Below, piece after piece: positions 14,852-23,210 of a DNA stretch of 31,017 nucleotides. Each line of letters begins with the position of its first letter. The stretch's first letter is position 1. The stretch comes from Bog-756 sp963977795. Lineage in GTDB: Bacteria > Actinomycetota > Acidimicrobiia > Acidimicrobiales > RAAP-2. The stretch covers positions 1-31,017 of the forward strand of contig CAXBRB010000007.1 in assembly GCA_963977795.1 (NCBI GenBank), read 5' to 3'. Position numbers and translations under genes: made by a program. The notes under the pieces are model-generated. The model searched no databases. It had not been told where the DNA came from and saw nothing but the letters and a program-made list of their open reading frames with translations.

Positions 14852-15784
14852 TCAGTAGGTGGCGGGCAGTGCCCGGGCCAGGCTCTGGCAGGCGAACAGC
14901 CCGCACAGCACCACCACCGGAGCCGTGAAGAAGTAGACGAGCCACCCCCGTCGGGTCCGCCAGGCCAGGTAGGCGGCGGCCACCAGGAGCACCACGGTGA
15001 GGATCGACCACAGGAGCACCAGGCCCCCGGCAGCGGCATCCCCGCCCAGGGCCAGGTCGTAGCCGGGCACGGCCGCAGACTCCCCGGGCACGGCGATGGC
15101 ACGGCCCACCAGCTTGGCCACCACCACCTCCCGGCCGCCGGCCACCAGCGACGAGTCGGAGGTGATGAGGGTCAGCCGGTTGTCGGCGGTGGGAACGACG
15201 ACGTCCCGCTGGCCGATCCCCACGGTGCGGCTGCCCACCACCTTGTAGGTGAAGGTGCCCACGCCGTCGACCACCCGGATGGCCTGACCGGCGCGCAGGG
15301 AGCCGATCGAGCCGAAGGGGCCGCCGAAGGTCACCCGTCGGGCGGCCACCACAGCGTTGCCGACGGTGCCCGGCAGGGCGGTGCCCGGCATCAGGCCGGG
15401 GCCGCCCATCAGGTCGGCTGCGCTGGTCCCCTGGACCACGACCTTGTCGAGGCCCAGCGCGGGGATCTGGAGCACGGCCACGGCACTGCCCTCGGCCGGG
15501 GCGTGGCCGCCGACCAGCTGGTACACGTTGAGCGGATGGCCTTTCAGCGAGGCCACCAGCTTGGCCTGGCTGCGCGAGGCGGTGAGCGGCGTGAAGAGGA
15601 AGAGGTAGGCCAGGAAGGCGGCGATCAGTCCGGCCACCCCGACCAGGGCGAAGCCGGCCAGACGGCGGTAGGGCAGGTCGGGCAGGGTGACGGTCCGTCC
15701 CGAGGCCAGGACGGGCGTCGCGCCGGCCACCCCGGCCGGGGCCGTCCCGTCGACGGCGGGGGGCGACGTGGCCAGGGTCGTCAT
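14852..15784 (-). CDS. Sortase-fold membrane protein lacking catalytic His and Cys (pseudo-sortase)
   Basis: A 310-residue protein. One membrane helix (about 42-66) is followed by a sortase beta-barrel domain (about 100-228) and two more helices (about 253-274, 281-303). The barrel shows the family string IPALGLDKVVVQGT, GGPGLMPGTALPG, GNAVVAARRVTFGGPF and RLTLITSDSSLVAGGREVVVA. In active sortases the last two contain AGHR and TLTTC. Here the catalytic His is Arg149 and the catalytic Cys is Ser209, while the catalytic Arg is kept (Arg218, nine residues after position 209, as usual). It therefore should not perform transpeptidation and may bind, scaffold or sense. The start overlaps the stop of the surface protein (ATGA), making it the last gene of the pst operon. 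Catalytic loss is read directly from the sequence; the role is unknown. Confidence 0.82.
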   Translation of the reverse strand: MTTLATSPPAVDGTAPAGVAGATPVLASGRTVTLPDLPYRRLAGFALVGVAGLIAAFLAYLFLFTPLTASRSQAKLVASLKGHPLNVYQLVGGHAPAEGSAVAVLQIPALGLDKVVVQGTSAADLMGGPGLMPGTALPGTVGNAVVAARRVTFGGPFGSIGSLRAGQAIRVVDGVGTFTYKVVGSRTVGIGQRDVVVPTADNRLTLITSDSSLVAGGREVVVAKLVGRAIAVPGESAAVPGYDLALGGDAAAGGLVLLWSILTVVLLVAAAYLAWRTRRGWLVYFFTAPVVVLCGLFACQSLARALPATY

Positions 15785-18261
15785 GCGTCCCCCCGGCGGC
15801 GGCGGGGTGCGGTGCCCGGCCCGAAGAGCAGGAGGGCGCCGCCGATGAGCGATCCCAGCGCCACCAGCACGATGGCCGGCAGCAGGAACCGGGTCGAGGC
15901 GGCCAGGCCGACCAGCAGGAAGCCCGTCGGGGTGGCGGCCGGCGGGGCGGCCACGGCACCGACGGCGCCCTGGTCGGCCGGCACCGTGGTGGTCGGCGCG
16001 GCCCCGGTCGGGGGAAGGGCGCTGGTCACCGGGGTGATCGGGACGTACGACCCGGCGTCGAACGACGTCCCCGTGCCGGTGACGGGCGGGGTGGTGACCG
16101 GGGTGGTGGTGGCCGTCGGAGTCGTCGTGGTGGTCGTCGGGGTCGGCGGGGCCGGCTCGGAGTGGATGGCCGCGGCGATGTCGGCCGTGGCCGCCTGGTA
16201 GAGGGCGTCCGGCAGGGGGGCGTAGCCGGCCGGGAGGCTCCCCGAGTGCGAGAACTCGACCAGGTTGGTGAGCAGGTGGGTCACGGCCTGGGCCTTCTCG
16301 TAGGGGAGGGTGGCGTTGGGCACGATGGCGTAGGTCACGTTGGGCATGGCGTAGGCCGCCGGGTCCGGGTTGGCGTAGTCGACCCGGAAGGTGCCCGACG
16401 GGCACGTGAGGTCCGACGTCGGGCACGGGACGAGCGCCTTGGCCGCCGCCTCGAGGCTGTCGGTGGTGGGGGCCACGAAGTTGCCCGAGGCGTTCTCCAG
16501 CGACGCCGTGGACAGCCCGTAGAACTGGGCCTCCGAGGAGTCCATGAGCCCGAAGGCGGCGCACGGCTGGGAGGTCGGCGGCTGGGGCAGCACGCCGCCC
16601 GAGTAGCACCAGCCCCGCATGGACTTGGCCTGCAGCGCCGGCGACTGGTTGGCGCTGAAGTTGATGGCCGTGCCCGAGAGGGCGGGCAGGTTGGCGTAGC
16701 CGTGGCAGTCCGGGTAGATCCAGGTGGCCCCGGGGTACGGGGGCCAGATGGACGACCCCTGCGGTGCGGACACCAGCGTCTGGGCGGCCACGTTGGTGTC
16801 GGTGATCTTCGACGTCGTCCGGCCCGGAGCCCCGCCCGGGGTGGTCGGGTTGGTGTCGATGGTGACCGAGAAGGGCGCGTTCGGCGCGGCGCACAGCCAC
16901 GAGGTGGCCTGGAAGCTCGACCCGCTCGGCACGTTGGCGTTGAACGAGCCGAAGGCCTGCGGCCCGGTGGTGCCCGCCGGGAACGGGTTCAGCACCTCGA
17001 AGGCGTTGTACTTCGACTGGTACTGCATCTGCTTGTACTTGCCCTTCTTGACCGGGCACCCGGCCTGCTCGGCGCAGGTCAGCGGCGGCGAGCCGGCGGC
17101 CATGGCCGCGGCCAGGTTGTCGGCCAGCACGAAGCGGGGCTTCGGCGGGAGGGTGAGAGAGCCCTGGGGGAACTGGTAGGCCGAGGTCAGCAGGCCGGCC
17201 ACCATGTTCGGGGTGAGGCGGTACGAGTTGACGGGGTAGTTGAGGGCGCCGTTGGCCGCACCGGCCAGCACGCTCTCGGAGGTGGCCGACAGGGCGACGG
17301 GAACGAAGGCGTATCCCTGCCCGATGAGCTGGGCCACCAGGCCCGGGTCGGAGACGTTGTCGACGAAGGACACCGTGGCGCTGCCGTTCACGTAGTCAGC
17401 AGCCACCGAGGCGTTGTCGTTGGCCGTGTTGAGGGCCACCACGCCGTTCTTGCCGGCACAGGTGGCCTCGATGGCCGCCGGAAGGAAGTGCTCGAGGCTG
17501 AACGAGCTCGACACCTGGAGCTGGGGGTCGGTGGCCGGGCAGCCGGCGGCCTGGGCGGCGAAGGTGAGGGGGATCACCGCCGAGTTGTCGGCGGTGATCT
17601 CCGGCCCGTTGCCCACGCCGGGACCCTGGCCGGTCTCGAGGGTCACCACCAGGTTGCACCGGTTGGCCCCGTTGTCGCAGTAGAAGCCCGGGCCCTCGCC
17701 GGTGGTGTTCAGGAGGTCGTGAGAGGGGATCTTGGTGTTGCCGTCCTCAGCCGGGTCGAGGAAGACCGGGTACGACACCGAGGTGAGGTTCCCGGTGTCG
17801 GCGTTGGCGGCCACCGGGACCGAGATCGGGTTGAGGCTCTGGGTCTGCCAGATGCCGGTGAGGCACTGGGGGTCGGTGGCCGAGCCGTTGGCCGAGCAGA
17901 AGGCCACCCGGAGGCTCCCGGTGGGATCCACGTTGCGGCCGGTGACGTAGACGTACTGCCCGTCGGCGACGTTGGTGGCCGGGGTCACGTCGATCGTCGG
18001 ACAGGTGGTCGCCCCGGCCGGACACGGCAGGGTCACCAGGCAGCCGCCGGTGCCGTCGTCGGCGCAGGTCGAGGCCGCCCCGGCCACCGACGCCTTGGCC
18101 GACAGGGGCACGGTGGCCCCCACCCCGACCAGGCCGGTGATGGCCAGGACGAGGACCATCCAGACCCGCAGCCCGCGTTGCTCCACCGGCCGCCGGCCTG
18201 CTGCCGGCTCGTTGCCCCTGCCCGTCGCCGTCATCGCCACCTCTCGGTCCCGTCCCGTCAT
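15781..18261 (-). CDS. Large anchored surface protein with PstS-like C-terminal half and LPPTG motif
   Basis: An 826-residue protein. Residues 1 to ~62 contain an export signal/hydrophobic stretch (VWMVLVLAITGLVGVGATVPL). An Ig-like domain rich in Cys follows (about 65-220; IDVTPATNVADGQYVYVTGRN), recalling the neocarzinostatin-like fold. A long region to about residue 690 ends with a PstS-type C-terminus (YAIVPNATLPYEKAQAV then GYAPLPDALYQAATADIAAAI). Then come a Thr/Pro stalk, LPPTG (749-753; bases 16003-16017), a spacer, a hydrophobic segment (about 780-814) and a basic RRRR tail. It is probably displayed on the surface to capture phosphate or phosphorylated compounds. It overlaps pstS and the pseudo-sortase by four bases each (ATGA). 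The N-terminal domain assignment is tentative; the C-terminal half is better supported. Confidence 0.75.
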   Translation of the reverse strand: MTGRDREVAMTATGRGNEPAAGRRPVEQRGLRVWMVLVLAITGLVGVGATVPLSAKASVAGAASTCADDGTGGCLVTLPCPAGATTCPTIDVTPATNVADGQYVYVTGRNVDPTGSLRVAFCSANGSATDPQCLTGIWQTQSLNPISVPVAANADTGNLTSVSYPVFLDPAEDGNTKIPSHDLLNTTGEGPGFYCDNGANRCNLVVTLETGQGPGVGNGPEITADNSAVIPLTFAAQAAGCPATDPQLQVSSSFSLEHFLPAAIEATCAGKNGVVALNTANDNASVAADYVNGSATVSFVDNVSDPGLVAQLIGQGYAFVPVALSATSESVLAGAANGALNYPVNSYRLTPNMVAGLLTSAYQFPQGSLTLPPKPRFVLADNLAAAMAAGSPPLTCAEQAGCPVKKGKYKQMQYQSKYNAFEVLNPFPAGTTGPQAFGSFNANVPSGSSFQATSWLCAAPNAPFSVTIDTNPTTPGGAPGRTTSKITDTNVAAQTLVSAPQGSSIWPPYPGATWIYPDCHGYANLPALSGTAINFSANQSPALQAKSMRGWCYSGGVLPQPPTSQPCAAFGLMDSSEAQFYGLSTASLENASGNFVAPTTDSLEAAAKALVPCPTSDLTCPSGTFRVDYANPDPAAYAMPNVTYAIVPNATLPYEKAQAVTHLLTNLVEFSHSGSLPAGYAPLPDALYQAATADIAAAIHSEPAPPTPTTTTTTPTATTTPVTTPPVTGTGTSFDAGSYVPITPVTSALPPTGAAPTTTVPADQGAVGAVAAPPAATPTGFLLVGLAASTRFLLPAIVLVALGSLIGGALLLFGPGTAPRRRRGDA

Positions 18262-20036
18262 CGTCCTGCCCCCTGCCCGGCGCCTGCGTCCGTGCCGGTG
18301 GCCACGGCGGCCGCCACCAGACGGCGGCGCCGGATCCGGGTGGCCACCAGCGGCGGGGCGAGCATGGCCCCGAGCAGGAGGATCGCCCAGCCGAGGGTCA
18401 CCACCCCCGGGGTGGTGGGCACATGCGCGGTGGCCGCCACCAGGGCGTTGGCCCGCAGGTACTTGTTCGGCCCGCCCTTGCCCAGCGTGCGGACCACCTG
18501 GCCGTTGACCACGGTGTAGCCCTGGGCGGCCAGCTCCGGGGTGAGCCCGGCCGCCTGGGCCGCCGCAGCGGCCGACGCCGAGCCGCCGAAGGGGAGGCCG
18601 CTGGAGGACTTGCGGCCGGAGGCTGTGGTCCCGCCCCCCGTCTTGCCCGACGCCGAGGGAGCCACACCCGGGAGGGTCTGGGGCGGCTGGCCCACGCCGC
18701 CGCCGGTGATGCCGGCGACCACCGGGGAGCCCGGCAGGGGGATCTCGCCGTCCACGTAGGGGTTCTTGCAGTTGGCCGCCGTCGGCGGGGGCGGCTGGAC
18801 GCCGCCGTTCATGCGGCCGATGGCGTTGAAGTCGGCCTGGACCAGCACCGGGGGGAGCGGCGAGTAGCCCAGCGAGGCCATCTTGGCCTGGCCGGCACAG
18901 GCCAGGAAGGCCACGAACTGCCCGAGGGCCTGGCCCTTGGAGGCGGCGAACGGCGAGGAGGCCCCGGGGCCCACGCACGAGGTGTGCTGGGCTCCGGCCA
19001 GACCTGGTGCGCACGGCGCCACGATGTAGCTGTAGGCCGAGAGCGGATAGGTGTTGGGCAGGGGGTTCACATAGACGCCGGTGAGGTCCTGGGTGAGGTC
19101 GGCGTGCAGCTGGGCCGCCTCGAGGGCGGTGGCCACGTTGAGCGACGTGGGCTGGGTGAAGCTGCCGGCGGCGTTGGCCAAGGAGGCCACCGGGAAGGCG
19201 TGCTCCTTGGCGTAGGCCGTCTCCACGTAGGTGATGGACCCCGTCGACGAGAGGGCCGAGACGTAGTTGGCGGCGTTGTCCGAGCCGCTCTCGGCCACCA
19301 GCAGGTTCCTGGCCCACCCCTTGTAGCGCCCCTGGTCGAAGTGGGCGCTGGCCGAGGGCACTGGCCAGGTGGCCGTGGGCTGGCCGGGGTTGCCGGACTC
19401 GAAGGCGTTCTGGGCGGCCGTGATGTCGGCCCCGTCCTGATGGAGCAGGTAGTCCGAGAGGAGGTAGTTCTCCCCCGACGCGTCACCGCGGTAGACGGGG
19501 ATGATGTTCTGGTGGGGCAGGTTCCCCTGCTCGTCAGGGTTGAGGGCGGCGATGGCCGGGTCGTCCCACGAGGTCACCTCGCCCAGGAAGATCTGCCCGA
19601 CCACGGCGGCGTTCAGCCGGAGGTCGTTGATGCGCTGCCCGCTGTTGCCGTTGAGGTTGTACATGAAGGCCAGGCCGCCGGCCACGTCGGGCATGTACTG
19701 GTAGGGCTGGTTGGGGTAGTAGGTCGACTGCTGGGCGCTGTAGGGGATGTCCGAGGCGGCGAAGTCGATCTGGTTCTGGCCGAAGTTGTTCAGGCCGACC
19801 ACCGACGACGACACCTGCCAGTTGATGTTGAGCCCGAAGAGGGTGGCCGACTGGCCCACCCACTGCTGGATGGCCACCGACGCGAAGCTCGAGCCCGTCG
19901 ACTGCATCGACGGGCTGGCGCCGGCCGGGGTCAGCCCGGCCCACTGGACGCCCACCGCCAGGGCCACGAAGGCCGCCGCCGCAGGGAGGATCCGGCCCCG
20001 ACGGGCCGGTCGATCAGCCGAACTGGCCGTTGACAT
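18258..20036 (-). CDS. pstS: Membrane-anchored phosphate-binding protein PstS
   Basis: A 592-residue protein, much longer than the usual ~320-370. It has a signal peptide (1-40, ending TPAGA), then a phosphate-binding domain with STGSSF (46-51), IDFAASDIPYS (90-100) and the ligand loop YRGDASGENY (182-191; Arg183, Asp185, Ser187). The PstS end GYSPLPPVLVQ is near residue 400. A Gly/Ser/Pro-rich linker, a membrane helix (about 545-566, VVTLGWAILLLGAMLAPPLV) and a basic RIRRRRL stretch follow, so it is held by a C-terminal anchor instead of a lipid. It delivers phosphate to PstCA. The ATG overlaps the end of pstB by 23 bases, and its stop overlaps the next gene (ATGA). It follows pstB here, whereas pstS usually leads the operon. 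Confidence 0.92.
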   Translation of the reverse strand: MSTASSADRPARRGRILPAAAAFVALAVGVQWAGLTPAGASPSMQSTGSSFASVAIQQWVGQSATLFGLNINWQVSSSVVGLNNFGQNQIDFAASDIPYSAQQSTYYPNQPYQYMPDVAGGLAFMYNLNGNSGQRINDLRLNAAVVGQIFLGEVTSWDDPAIAALNPDEQGNLPHQNIIPVYRGDASGENYLLSDYLLHQDGADITAAQNAFESGNPGQPTATWPVPSASAHFDQGRYKGWARNLLVAESGSDNAANYVSALSSTGSITYVETAYAKEHAFPVASLANAAGSFTQPTSLNVATALEAAQLHADLTQDLTGVYVNPLPNTYPLSAYSYIVAPCAPGLAGAQHTSCVGPGASSPFAASKGQALGQFVAFLACAGQAKMASLGYSPLPPVLVQADFNAIGRMNGGVQPPPPTAANCKNPYVDGEIPLPGSPVVAGITGGGVGQPPQTLPGVAPSASGKTGGGTTASGRKSSSGLPFGGSASAAAAAQAAGLTPELAAQGYTVVNGQVVRTLGKGGPNKYLRANALVAATAHVPTTPGVVTLGWAILLLGAMLAPPLVATRIRRRRLVAAAVATGTDAGAGQGAGR

Positions 20037-20847
20037 AGTCGTACGTCCTGGGGTCGTTGGGGCTGCCGAAGATCTGCTCGGTGCGGCCGGACTCGACGAT
20101 GCGGCCGGGCTGGTTCTCCTCGGCCAGGAAGAAGGCGCACTCGTCGGAGACCCGCTGGGCCTGCTGCATGTTGTGGGTCACGATGACCACCGTCACCTCG
20201 TGGGCGATCTCCTTGATGGTCTGCTCGATGCGGAGCGTCGAGGTGGGGTCGAGGGCCGAGCAGGGCTCGTCCATCAGGAGCACCCGGGGCTTGACGGCCA
20301 GCGACCGGGCGATGCAGAGGCGCTGCTGCTGCCCGCCCGAGAGCGCCCCGCCCAGCTCGCCCAGGCGGTCCTTCACCTCGTTCCACAGGCCGCCCTTGGT
20401 CAGGGACTCCTCGATCAGGTCGTCCTTGTTGACCGGGGAGGTCCGGGAGAACTTGAGGCCGGCCAGGACGTTCTCGGCGATGGTCATGGCCGGGAACGGG
20501 TTGGGCTTCTGGAAGACCATCCCGATGTGGCGCCGGGTCTCCATGGCCCGCTGGCCGGGACCGTAGATGTCGACGCCGTCCAGCTTGACCTGGCCGGCCA
20601 GCTGGGCGCCCGGCACCACCTCGTGCATGCGGTTCAGGATGCGCAGGAAGGTCGACTTGCCGCAGCCGGAGGGCCCGATCAGGGCCGTGACCTTGGACGC
20701 CTCCATGGCCAGGTCCACGTTCTCCAGGACCAGGCGGGAGCCGAACCAGGCGCAGACGCCCTCGGCGTCGATGTGGCCGGGCTCGACGCCGGACGGGGCG
20801 GCAGCGGGGGACGCCGCCGTGGCGGGGGCGTTCAGGGTGGCGGTCAT
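20014..20847 (-). CDS. pstB: Phosphate ABC transporter ATP-binding protein PstB
   Basis: A 277-residue ABC ATPase. Walker A is GPSGCGKST (58-66), the Q-loop is in VFQKPNPFP (111-119), the signature is LSGGQQQR (169-176), Walker B is VLLMDEP (189-195) and the switch His is His225 in VIVTHNMQQA. The PNPFP string after the Q-loop and the ending DPRTYDYVNGQFG are typical of PstB. It powers phosphate import through PstC/PstA. The first ~27 residues are a low-complexity Ala/Pro extension beyond the usual start. The ATG overlaps the pstA stop (ATGA) and the coding end overlaps pstS by 23 bases. No phoU gene is visible in the window. Confidence 0.97.
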   Translation of the reverse strand: MTATLNAPATAASPAAAPSGVEPGHIDAEGVCAWFGSRLVLENVDLAMEASKVTALIGPSGCGKSTFLRILNRMHEVVPGAQLAGQVKLDGVDIYGPGQRAMETRRHIGMVFQKPNPFPAMTIAENVLAGLKFSRTSPVNKDDLIEESLTKGGLWNEVKDRLGELGGALSGGQQQRLCIARSLAVKPRVLLMDEPCSALDPTSTLRIEQTIKEIAHEVTVVIVTHNMQQAQRVSDECAFFLAEENQPGRIVESGRTEQIFGSPNDPRTYDYVNGQFG

Positions 20848-22121
20848 GCGTCGGGCTCCTTCAGCTCCATGGGGACGGGGACGAACATGCGGGCCAGGAC
20901 GTCGTCGGTACCGAGCTCGGCCTCCGACGGCGCGCCCTTACGGCGACCGGCCTTGCTCCGGGGCCGGCTGAACAGGCGGGCCAGCACGAAGAGGATGAGG
21001 ACGATGGCCATCAGCACGAAGGCGGCCTGGAAGGCCAGGTTGATCAGCACCGGCTGGGCCTGGCGCACGTCGGCCCAGATGACCAGCGGCAGCGCACCCT
21101 GGTCACGGGTGAAGTAGCCGGTGGTGTTCATGACCTGGGAGCCGAAGGCGGTGAACAGGAGCGGGGCGGTCTCCCCCACGATGCGGGCGATGCCCAGCAG
21201 CACGGCGGTGACCACACCGGAGCGGGCCGTGGGCAGGACCACCGACCACACCGTGCGCCACTCGGGGGCGCCGAGGGCCAGCGACGCCTCGCGCAGCCCG
21301 CTGGGGACCACCCGGAGCACCTCCTCGACCACCCGGGTCACCGACGGGAGGAGGATGACCATGAGGGCCAGGGAGGCGGCGAAGCCCGAGTAGGGCAGGA
21401 CGTGAGTGAGGATCAGCATCGAGTAGATGAAGATGCCGGCCACCACCGAGGGGGTCCCGCTCATGGCCGTGACCACGGTGCGGACGGTCTTCACGCCCCA
21501 CCCCTTGACCTCGTTGAGGTAGACGGCGGTGGCGATGGCGAAGGGGACGCCCATGAGGACGGCCACGGCCACCTGCTCGAGGGTGCCGATGATGGCGTGG
21601 AGGATGCCCACGTGGTCGAGGGCATGGGGGTCCGAGACGATGAAGTTCTTCTGGTCGTGGGTGAACAGGGCCCCCCAGTGGATCGACGGCAGGGCCTTGT
21701 AGGCCACCCACGCCACGATGAAGACGACCAGGGCCACGATCAGGAGGGCCGCCGAGACCACCACGATGGCCACCACCCGGTCGGTGGCCACCTGGCGCTC
21801 GACCGTCTGGGCCGTGCCGATCCAGGTGAAGGCGCAGAAGGCCAGATACCAGCAGACGAAGAAGCCGAACCCGCCCGACAGCGAGGTCAGCTGGTAGAAG
21901 ACCACCCACACCAGGCAGAGCGCCGAGAGGGCGGCGGCCAGCAGCATCCCGACGTCCTTCTTCCCGAAGGCGCTGGGCCGGATCGGCGAGGGCAGGCGCC
22001 GGGGGGTCGGCCCCGACGGCGGCAGGACGCCGGCCTCACCGTGGTGGAGGAACTCCTCCACCGTCTCGGTCCGGTCCGCGACAGGAGCGGTCGCCACGGA
22101 GCGGGTCTCGGTGGTGCTCAC
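20844..22121 (-). CDS. pstA: Phosphate ABC transporter permease PstA, N-terminally extended
   Basis: A 425-residue permease. The core (about 145-390) has five or six membrane helices and the EAA loop LREASLALGAPEWRTVWSVVLPTARSG, which contacts PstB; AMSGTPSVVAGIF is a PstA signature. Compared with the usual ~290 residues it carries an N-terminal polar region (1 to ~70) plus two extra hydrophobic segments (MLLAAALSALCLVWVVFYQL and the stretch around VCWYLAFCAFTWIG) before the conserved part, and a charged C-terminal tail. The GTG start (22119-22121 on the minus strand) overlaps the pstC stop as GTGA. The longer frame upstream is only the shadow of pstC. Confidence 0.94.
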   Translation of the reverse strand: MSTTETRSVATAPVADRTETVEEFLHHGEAGVLPPSGPTPRRLPSPIRPSAFGKKDVGMLLAAALSALCLVWVVFYQLTSLSGGFGFFVCWYLAFCAFTWIGTAQTVERQVATDRVVAIVVVSAALLIVALVVFIVAWVAYKALPSIHWGALFTHDQKNFIVSDPHALDHVGILHAIIGTLEQVAVAVLMGVPFAIATAVYLNEVKGWGVKTVRTVVTAMSGTPSVVAGIFIYSMLILTHVLPYSGFAASLALMVILLPSVTRVVEEVLRVVPSGLREASLALGAPEWRTVWSVVLPTARSGVVTAVLLGIARIVGETAPLLFTAFGSQVMNTTGYFTRDQGALPLVIWADVRQAQPVLINLAFQAAFVLMAIVLILFVLARLFSRPRSKAGRRKGAPSEAELGTDDVLARMFVPVPMELKEPDA

Positions 22122-23113
22122 AGGTCGACCCCGCTGCCGCTCCGGGACCGGTTCACGATGGCCGACGCCGCCAGGTTGATGACCAGGGTCAGCAGGAAGA
22201 GGACGAAGCCGCAGAGCAGGAGGTCCTGGAGGCCCAGCTTGCCGCCGGAGCCGAAGTTCACGGCGATCAGCTGGGAGATGGTGGAGCCGCCGTGCTGGAG
22301 GATCTGGGGGGAGACCACGAAGGAGCCGCCCAGGATGATGGAGACGGCGATGGTCTCCTCCAGAGCCCGACCCAGGCCGAGCATGACGGCGCCGATCATG
22401 CCGCCGCGCCCGAAGGGCAGGACGACCGTGCGGATCATCTGCCACCGGGACGCTCCGAGGGCCAGCGCCGCCTCGCGCTCCCCCGCCGGCGCCAGCGAGA
22501 AGACCTCCCGGCAGATGGAGGCCACGATGGGCACGATCATGATCCCCACCACCAGTCCGGCGATGAAGAGCGAGGCGTTGAGCGGCGGGCTGGTGACCTT
22601 GAAGAACGGGATGAAGGCGGCGTGGCGGGAGAGCCATGTGGCGAACCCGACCACGTTGGGCTGGAGCTCGAAGAAGGCCCAGAGGCCGAAGATGATGCTG
22701 GGGATGGCGGCGGCCAGGTCGATCATGGCGATCAGGGTCCGCCGGGTCCGCAGCGGGGCGTACTCGCTCAGGAAGAGGGCGGTGCAGATGGCCACCGGGG
22801 CGCCGACCAGCATGGCCACGAAGGCCACCTCGACCGTGCCCACCAGCGAGGCCAGCACGCCGTAGGCCGGGTGGGCGCCCAGGGTCTGGAAGCCCGACCG
22901 GGTGAAGAAGCCCCAGACGCCGAAGCGGAAGGCCGGCCAGCCGGAGATGGCCAGGAAGGTGCCGATGGCCACCAGCAGGACGAAGACGCCGGCCCCGCTG
23001 GCCTGGACCGTCCGACGGTAGATCCGGTCGGCCCGGGAGTACTCCCGGTTGATGGCGATGGGGGTGGGGACGGCCCGGGGGGCGACGTCGGGGGCGGAGA
23101 GGTCGATGGCCAC
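22118..23113 (-). CDS. pstC: Phosphate ABC transporter permease PstC
   Basis: A 331-residue permease of normal length with six predicted helices (first about VFVLLVAIGTFLAISGW). The EAA loop is EREAALALGASRWQMIRTVVLPFGRGG, and AAIPSIIFGLWAFF and GRALEETIAVSII are characteristic PstC segments. It pairs with PstA to form the phosphate channel. The GTG start matches the family N-terminus. It is the first gene of a six-gene overlapping operon that runs to 14852. About 113 bases upstream lies a PHO-like repeat array, so induction by phosphate starvation is expected. Confidence 0.95.
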   Translation of the reverse strand: MAIDLSAPDVAPRAVPTPIAINREYSRADRIYRRTVQASGAGVFVLLVAIGTFLAISGWPAFRFGVWGFFTRSGFQTLGAHPAYGVLASLVGTVEVAFVAMLVGAPVAICTALFLSEYAPLRTRRTLIAMIDLAAAIPSIIFGLWAFFELQPNVVGFATWLSRHAAFIPFFKVTSPPLNASLFIAGLVVGIMIVPIVASICREVFSLAPAGEREAALALGASRWQMIRTVVLPFGRGGMIGAVMLGLGRALEETIAVSIILGGSFVVSPQILQHGGSTISQLIAVNFGSGGKLGLQDLLLCGFVLFLLTLVINLAASAIVNRSRSGSGVDL

Positions 23114-23210
23114 GGTTCAGGGGTTCACGGGAGTGGGAGAAGACGCTGTCTGACCTGTGGGGGAACCCTCGGATGATGGTCCCGCCTGCCCTGCAGGTTC
23201 CACGAGGGCG

